From the NCBI RefSeq assembly GCF_900445235.1, contig NZ_UFSM01000004.1, forward strand, positions 62,001-126,000: 64,000 bases of DNA, given 5' to 3'. The number at the start of each line of letters is the position of its first letter. Position 1 is the first letter of the stretch. Source of the stretch: Aminobacter aminovorans. Its GTDB lineage: Bacteria > Pseudomonadota > Alphaproteobacteria > Rhizobiales > Rhizobiaceae. A program made the translations under genes and the position numbers. Below, piece after piece: positions 61,184 through 64,000 of this stretch. The notes below the pieces were generated by a model. It was given only the letters and a program-made list of their open reading frames with translations. It was not told the DNA's origin and ran no database searches.

Positions 61184-62698
61184 ATGTCTGAACTGAACCC
61201 CAGGCTCTCCGACAAGAGCGTCTTTCCCGATCCCGTCTACAAGGAGACGGTGCTTCGGCCGCTCTTCGACGGCGCCAAGACCCACCATGTCGACGGCTTC
61301 CGCGCCATCGACCGGGCGCATCTGGTGATGCTGACCGAGACCGGCATTCTCGATGCCAAGCAGGCGTCGGCGATCGCCGGTGCTCTCGAAGCCATCGACC
61401 GTGAAGTCGATCCGGAGAAGCTGGTCTACACCGGCGAGGTCGAGGACTTCTTCTTCCTCATCGAAAAGGAACTGAAGGCCCGCCTCGGCGCTGATGTCGC
61501 CGGACGCCTGCACACCTCGCGTTCGCGCAACGACATCGACCACACGCTGTTCAAGCTTGGACTCAAGCAGCGCATTGATGCGTTGATGGTCAAGGCGCGG
61601 CATCTGCTGGCCGCGATGATCGACGCGGCCGAGCGTGAAAAGGCGACGCTGATCGTTGCCTACACGCATGGCCAGCCGGCGCAGCCCTCGACTTTCGGGC
61701 ATTACCTGTCGGCTGCCATCGAGGTGCTGATCCGCGACATCGAGCGCTTCGAAGAGGCGCGCAAGATCGTCGACCTGTCGCCGATGGGGGCTGCCGCCAT
61801 CACCACGTCGGGGTTCCCGATCGACCGGCAGCGCGTCGCCGATCTGCTCGGCTTTGCCGCACCCTTGCGCAATTCCTACAGCTGCATCGCGGCGTCCGAT
61901 TACATCACGTCGACCTATTCGGCGATCGAGCTGATGTTCCTGCATCTCGGCCGCCTGATTCAGGACTTCCAGTTCTGGACCAGCTTCGAGGTCGGCCAGG
62001 TCTATGTGCCGAACGCTTTCGTGCAGATCTCGTCGATCATGCCGCAGAAGCGCAACCCGGTGCCGATCGAGCATATGCGGCTGCTCGCCAGCCAGACGAT
62101 GGGCCGCGCCCGCACGGTGCTCGGTGTCATCCACAACACGCCGTTCACCGACATGAACGACAGCGAGGGCGAAACCCAGTCGATGGGCTACGAGGCGTTT
62201 ACCGCTGCCTCCCGCGTGCTCGACCTGCTCGCGGCCTTCGTCGGCGCGATCCGCATCGATCCGGAGCGTGTGGCCGAAAACATCCGCCGCTCCTGCATCA
62301 CCATCACCGAACTTGCCGACTCGCTCGTCCGCATTGAGGGCCTGTCCTTCCGCGAGGCGCATGAGATCGCAGCCACGGTCGCCAAATCTGTGGTTGCGGC
62401 TGGCGGCGGGCTCGCCACGGACGGCTACGCGCCGTTCCTCGAAGCCTTCAGGCATTCGACCGGACGCGAACCGAGCTTCGGCCGCGACAAGTTCGAAGAG
62501 ATCGTCTCGCCGGAACATTTCGTTGCCGTGCGCGACCGCTTCGGCGGCCCGGCACCGGCGGCGATGGCCGAGGCGATCGGCGTCTACAGGAAGAAGGCAG
62601 CGGCACTGGATGCCGTTGCGCAGGAGCATGCCGGGCACGAGGCGAAAGCCGCAAAAGAACTCGGCGAGAAATTCAAGGCACTGGCAGGGGCGCTCTGA
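61184..62698 (+). CDS. Argininosuccinate lyase-superfamily protein in a sugar ABC operon
   Basis: 504 residues, longer than housekeeping ArgH (about 460). Fumarase/aspartase superfamily signatures: HTSRSRNDIDHT (about residue 109), THGQPAQPSTFGHYL (about 163), and the flexible-loop serine in ISSIMPQKRNPVPIEH (about 285), all near ArgH consensus. It sits between the permease and ATPase genes of a sugar transporter, where ArgH would not be expected. It likely eliminates fumarate or another unsaturated acid from a C-N (or C-O) bond of the imported compound. A second housekeeping argH would be expected elsewhere in the genome. Confidence 0.8.
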   Translation: MSELNPRLSDKSVFPDPVYKETVLRPLFDGAKTHHVDGFRAIDRAHLVMLTETGILDAKQASAIAGALEAIDREVDPEKLVYTGEVEDFFFLIEKELKARLGADVAGRLHTSRSRNDIDHTLFKLGLKQRIDALMVKARHLLAAMIDAAEREKATLIVAYTHGQPAQPSTFGHYLSAAIEVLIRDIERFEEARKIVDLSPMGAAAITTSGFPIDRQRVADLLGFAAPLRNSYSCIAASDYITSTYSAIELMFLHLGRLIQDFQFWTSFEVGQVYVPNAFVQISSIMPQKRNPVPIEHMRLLASQTMGRARTVLGVIHNTPFTDMNDSEGETQSMGYEAFTAASRVLDLLAAFVGAIRIDPERVAENIRRSCITITELADSLVRIEGLSFREAHEIAATVAKSVVAAGGGLATDGYAPFLEAFRHSTGREPSFGRDKFEEIVSPEHFVAVRDRFGGPAPAAMAEAIGVYRKKAAALDAVAQEHAGHEAKAAKELGEKFKALAGAL

Positions 62699-63735
62699 TG
62701 GCGACGATCGAACTTGAAAAGCTGGTCAAGCGCTACGGCAAGGTAGACGTAGTCCAGGGCATCGACCTTGAAATCGCCGATGGCGAATTCGTGGTCTTCG
62801 TCGGGCCTTCGGGCTGCGGCAAGTCGACGACCTTGCGCATGATCGCCGGCCTCGAAGACATTTCCGGCGGCACGCTGAAGATCGGCGGCGAGGTGGTCAA
62901 CGAGCGCGATCCCAAGCAGCGCAACATCGCCATGGTGTTTCAGAATTACGCCATCTACCCGCATCTGACCGTGCGCCAGAACATCGGCTTCGGTCTCTAC
63001 ACCTCGAAGCTGTCCAAGGCCGAGAAGGACCAGCGTATCGAAGAGGCAGGCAAGATCCTCGGCCTGGAGAAGTATCTCGACCGCCGTCCGGCGGCGTTGT
63101 CGGGCGGTCAGCGCCAGCGTGTCGCCATCGGCCGCGCCATGGTCCGCAATCCGTCGGCCTTCCTGTTCGACGAGCCATTGTCCAATCTCGATGCCCAGTT
63201 GCGCGCCCAGATGCGCATCGAGATCAAGCGCCTGCACCAGAAGCTCAAGACGACCACAGTCTATGTCACCCACGATCAGGTCGAGGCGATGACCATGGCC
63301 GACCGTATCGTGGTCATGAAGGATGGGCACATCCTGCAGGTGGGCACGCCGACCGACCTGTACGAAAATCCGGTCGATGTCTTCACCGCGCGCTTCATAG
63401 GCAGCCCGTCGATGAACCTGGTGCCGGGCCGCAAGAACGGCAAGGGCATCGAGCCTGCTGCCGGCGGCGACATCCTGATTGGCGTGCGGCCGCATGAACT
63501 GACCGCAGCCATCGAGAAGTCGGAAGGTGGTCTGGAGCTCACCGGAACGGTGACGGCGGTGGAGCCGCTCGGACCCGAGACGCTTGTGCATCTCGATGTC
63601 GACGGCAGTGCCGTGATTGCCACTGCACCGAGCAAGTTCATCCCCGCGACCGGCAGCACGCTGACCTGCCGCGCGGCGCCGGGCAGCCTCTATCTCTTCG
63701 ACGCCAAGACCGAGAAGAGCCTGGGCCGGCAATGA
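62698..63735 (+). CDS. Sugar ABC transporter ATP-binding protein (UgpC/MsmK type)
   Basis: 345 residues. Walker A GPSGCGKSTTLRM (about 38-45), signature LSGGQRQRVAIGRAM, Walker B FLFDEPLSNLDAQLR, then the C-terminal TOBE/OB domain (ILIGVRPHELTA). The ATPase of the sugar importer. Starts on the last base of the lyase stop (TGATG). Confidence 0.95.
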   Translation: MATIELEKLVKRYGKVDVVQGIDLEIADGEFVVFVGPSGCGKSTTLRMIAGLEDISGGTLKIGGEVVNERDPKQRNIAMVFQNYAIYPHLTVRQNIGFGLYTSKLSKAEKDQRIEEAGKILGLEKYLDRRPAALSGGQRQRVAIGRAMVRNPSAFLFDEPLSNLDAQLRAQMRIEIKRLHQKLKTTTVYVTHDQVEAMTMADRIVVMKDGHILQVGTPTDLYENPVDVFTARFIGSPSMNLVPGRKNGKGIEPAAGGDILIGVRPHELTAAIEKSEGGLELTGTVTAVEPLGPETLVHLDVDGSAVIATAPSKFIPATGSTLTCRAAPGSLYLFDAKTEKSLGRQ

Positions 63736-64000
63736 CATCGGGAAATGCCAAGCGTCCGGCGGTGCTCAGCATCGGGCGGATTTACTGTGACTTGATCTTC
63801 ACCGGCTTGGCATCGCTGCCTGAGCCGGGGCGTGAGGTGTTTGCGCAGGACATGAAGATGGCCGCCGGCGGCGGCGCGTTCATCGCGGCCGCCCACATGG
63901 CACATGCCGGGCGTCAAGTCGCTCTGGTGGCGCGCCTTGGCACGGACTCGCTGTCTACAGGGATCGAGGCCGAACTCCGTGCAAGCAATGTCGACCTGCG
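63732..64000 (+). CDS. PfkB-family carbohydrate kinase (3' end outside window)
   Basis: About 89 N-terminal residues are seen; the gene runs off the window. The ATG at 63732 overlaps the ATPase stop. Ribokinase-like start: VLSIGRIYCDLIFTGL, then MAAGGGAFIAAAHMAHAGRQVALVARLGTDS, matching the substrate-binding GG and the strand-helix pattern of PfkB sugar kinases. It would phosphorylate the imported sugar or its product. Which sugar is unknown. Confidence 0.85.
   Translation, partial: MTSGNAKRPAVLSIGRIYCDLIFTGLASLPEPGREVFAQDMKMAAGGGAFIAAAHMAHAGRQVALVARLGTDSLSTGIEAELRASNVDL

Noticed and set aside
61184..62698. The ArgH-like gene as housekeeping argininosuccinate lyase
   Set aside because: It is inside a sugar transporter operon without other arginine genes, and is longer than usual, so a paralogue is more likely; kept as a finding instead.
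1..64000. CRISPR arrays, tRNA, rRNA or insertion sequences
   Set aside because: I saw no spaced direct repeats, no tRNA-like cloverleaf and no transposase motifs in either strand on reading; a tRNA scan was not possible.

Overview
The window looks like chromosomal DNA of a high-GC alphaproteobacterium of the Hyphomicrobiales, most likely a Mesorhizobium/Aminobacter-type member of the Phyllobacteriaceae. The pointers are an Omp2-type porin, many solute ABC transporters, tightly overlapping ATGA-coupled operons and dense IclR/GntR/Lrp/XRE regulators. This placement is inference; there is no rRNA or other marker gene here. I saw no tRNA, rRNA, CRISPR array, transposase or phage gene. Nearly all of the window is catabolic and transport operons.

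Layout. (1) 1-4399: the end of a branched-chain-type (Liv) ABC operon with an acyl-CoA synthetase, next to a Crp/Fnr-family regulator. (2) 4902-6940: an orphan antitoxin-like protein and an Omp2-type porin. (3) 7097-13301: an IclR regulator, a Rieske oxygenase with its PDR-type reductase, a ThDP enzyme, and a divergent aromatic aminotransferase. A shared 15-17 bp dyad lies upstream of iclR and between the divergent operons. (4) 13426-23836: an eleven-gene, largely translationally coupled operon for aromatic degradation. It encodes an aldehyde dehydrogenase, an amidohydrolase, a 103-aa protein of unknown function, a Rieske ferredoxin, a flavin hydroxylase, a LigJ-type hydratase, a LigB-type extradiol dioxygenase, two RraA-like proteins, a LigK/GalC-type aldolase and PobA. 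The likely route is hydroxybenzoate through protocatechuate or gallate and 4-oxalomesaconate to pyruvate plus oxaloacetate. (5) 24000-31309: a FadR-type GntR regulator and a Dpp-type ABC transporter with fused ATPases, plus an aldehyde dehydrogenase. (6) 31429-37463: homoprotocatechuate meta-cleavage genes hpaI-H-G-D-E-F with divergent hpaR and a perfect 18-bp palindrome between them.

(7) 37530-39876: a DUF6929-like protein, a VOC protein and a LysR regulator. (8) 40116-50216: aminopeptidase P, a second Dpp-type transporter, an XRE-cupin regulator, a proline-racemase-superfamily enzyme with a Ser/Thr active pair, and a GntR regulator. Together these read as a locus for taking up and breaking down proline- or hydroxyproline-containing peptides. 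(9) 50289-53231: an Lrp regulator divergent from a cysteine-desulfurase-like enzyme and a persulfide-dioxygenase-like hydrolase. (10) 53277-64000: a DMT exporter, an 801-aa PIG-L deacetylase and a ROK regulator, divergent from a sugar-type ABC transporter whose operon also carries an argininosuccinate-lyase paralogue and a PfkB kinase (cut by the window end).

The least-explained systems are the ROK/PIG-L/ArgH-like/PfkB sugar locus (53-64 kb), the Ser/Thr racemase-family enzyme in the peptide locus (48 kb), and the Rieske-ferredoxin/amidohydrolase/103-aa-protein module inside the aromatic operon (20-22 kb).
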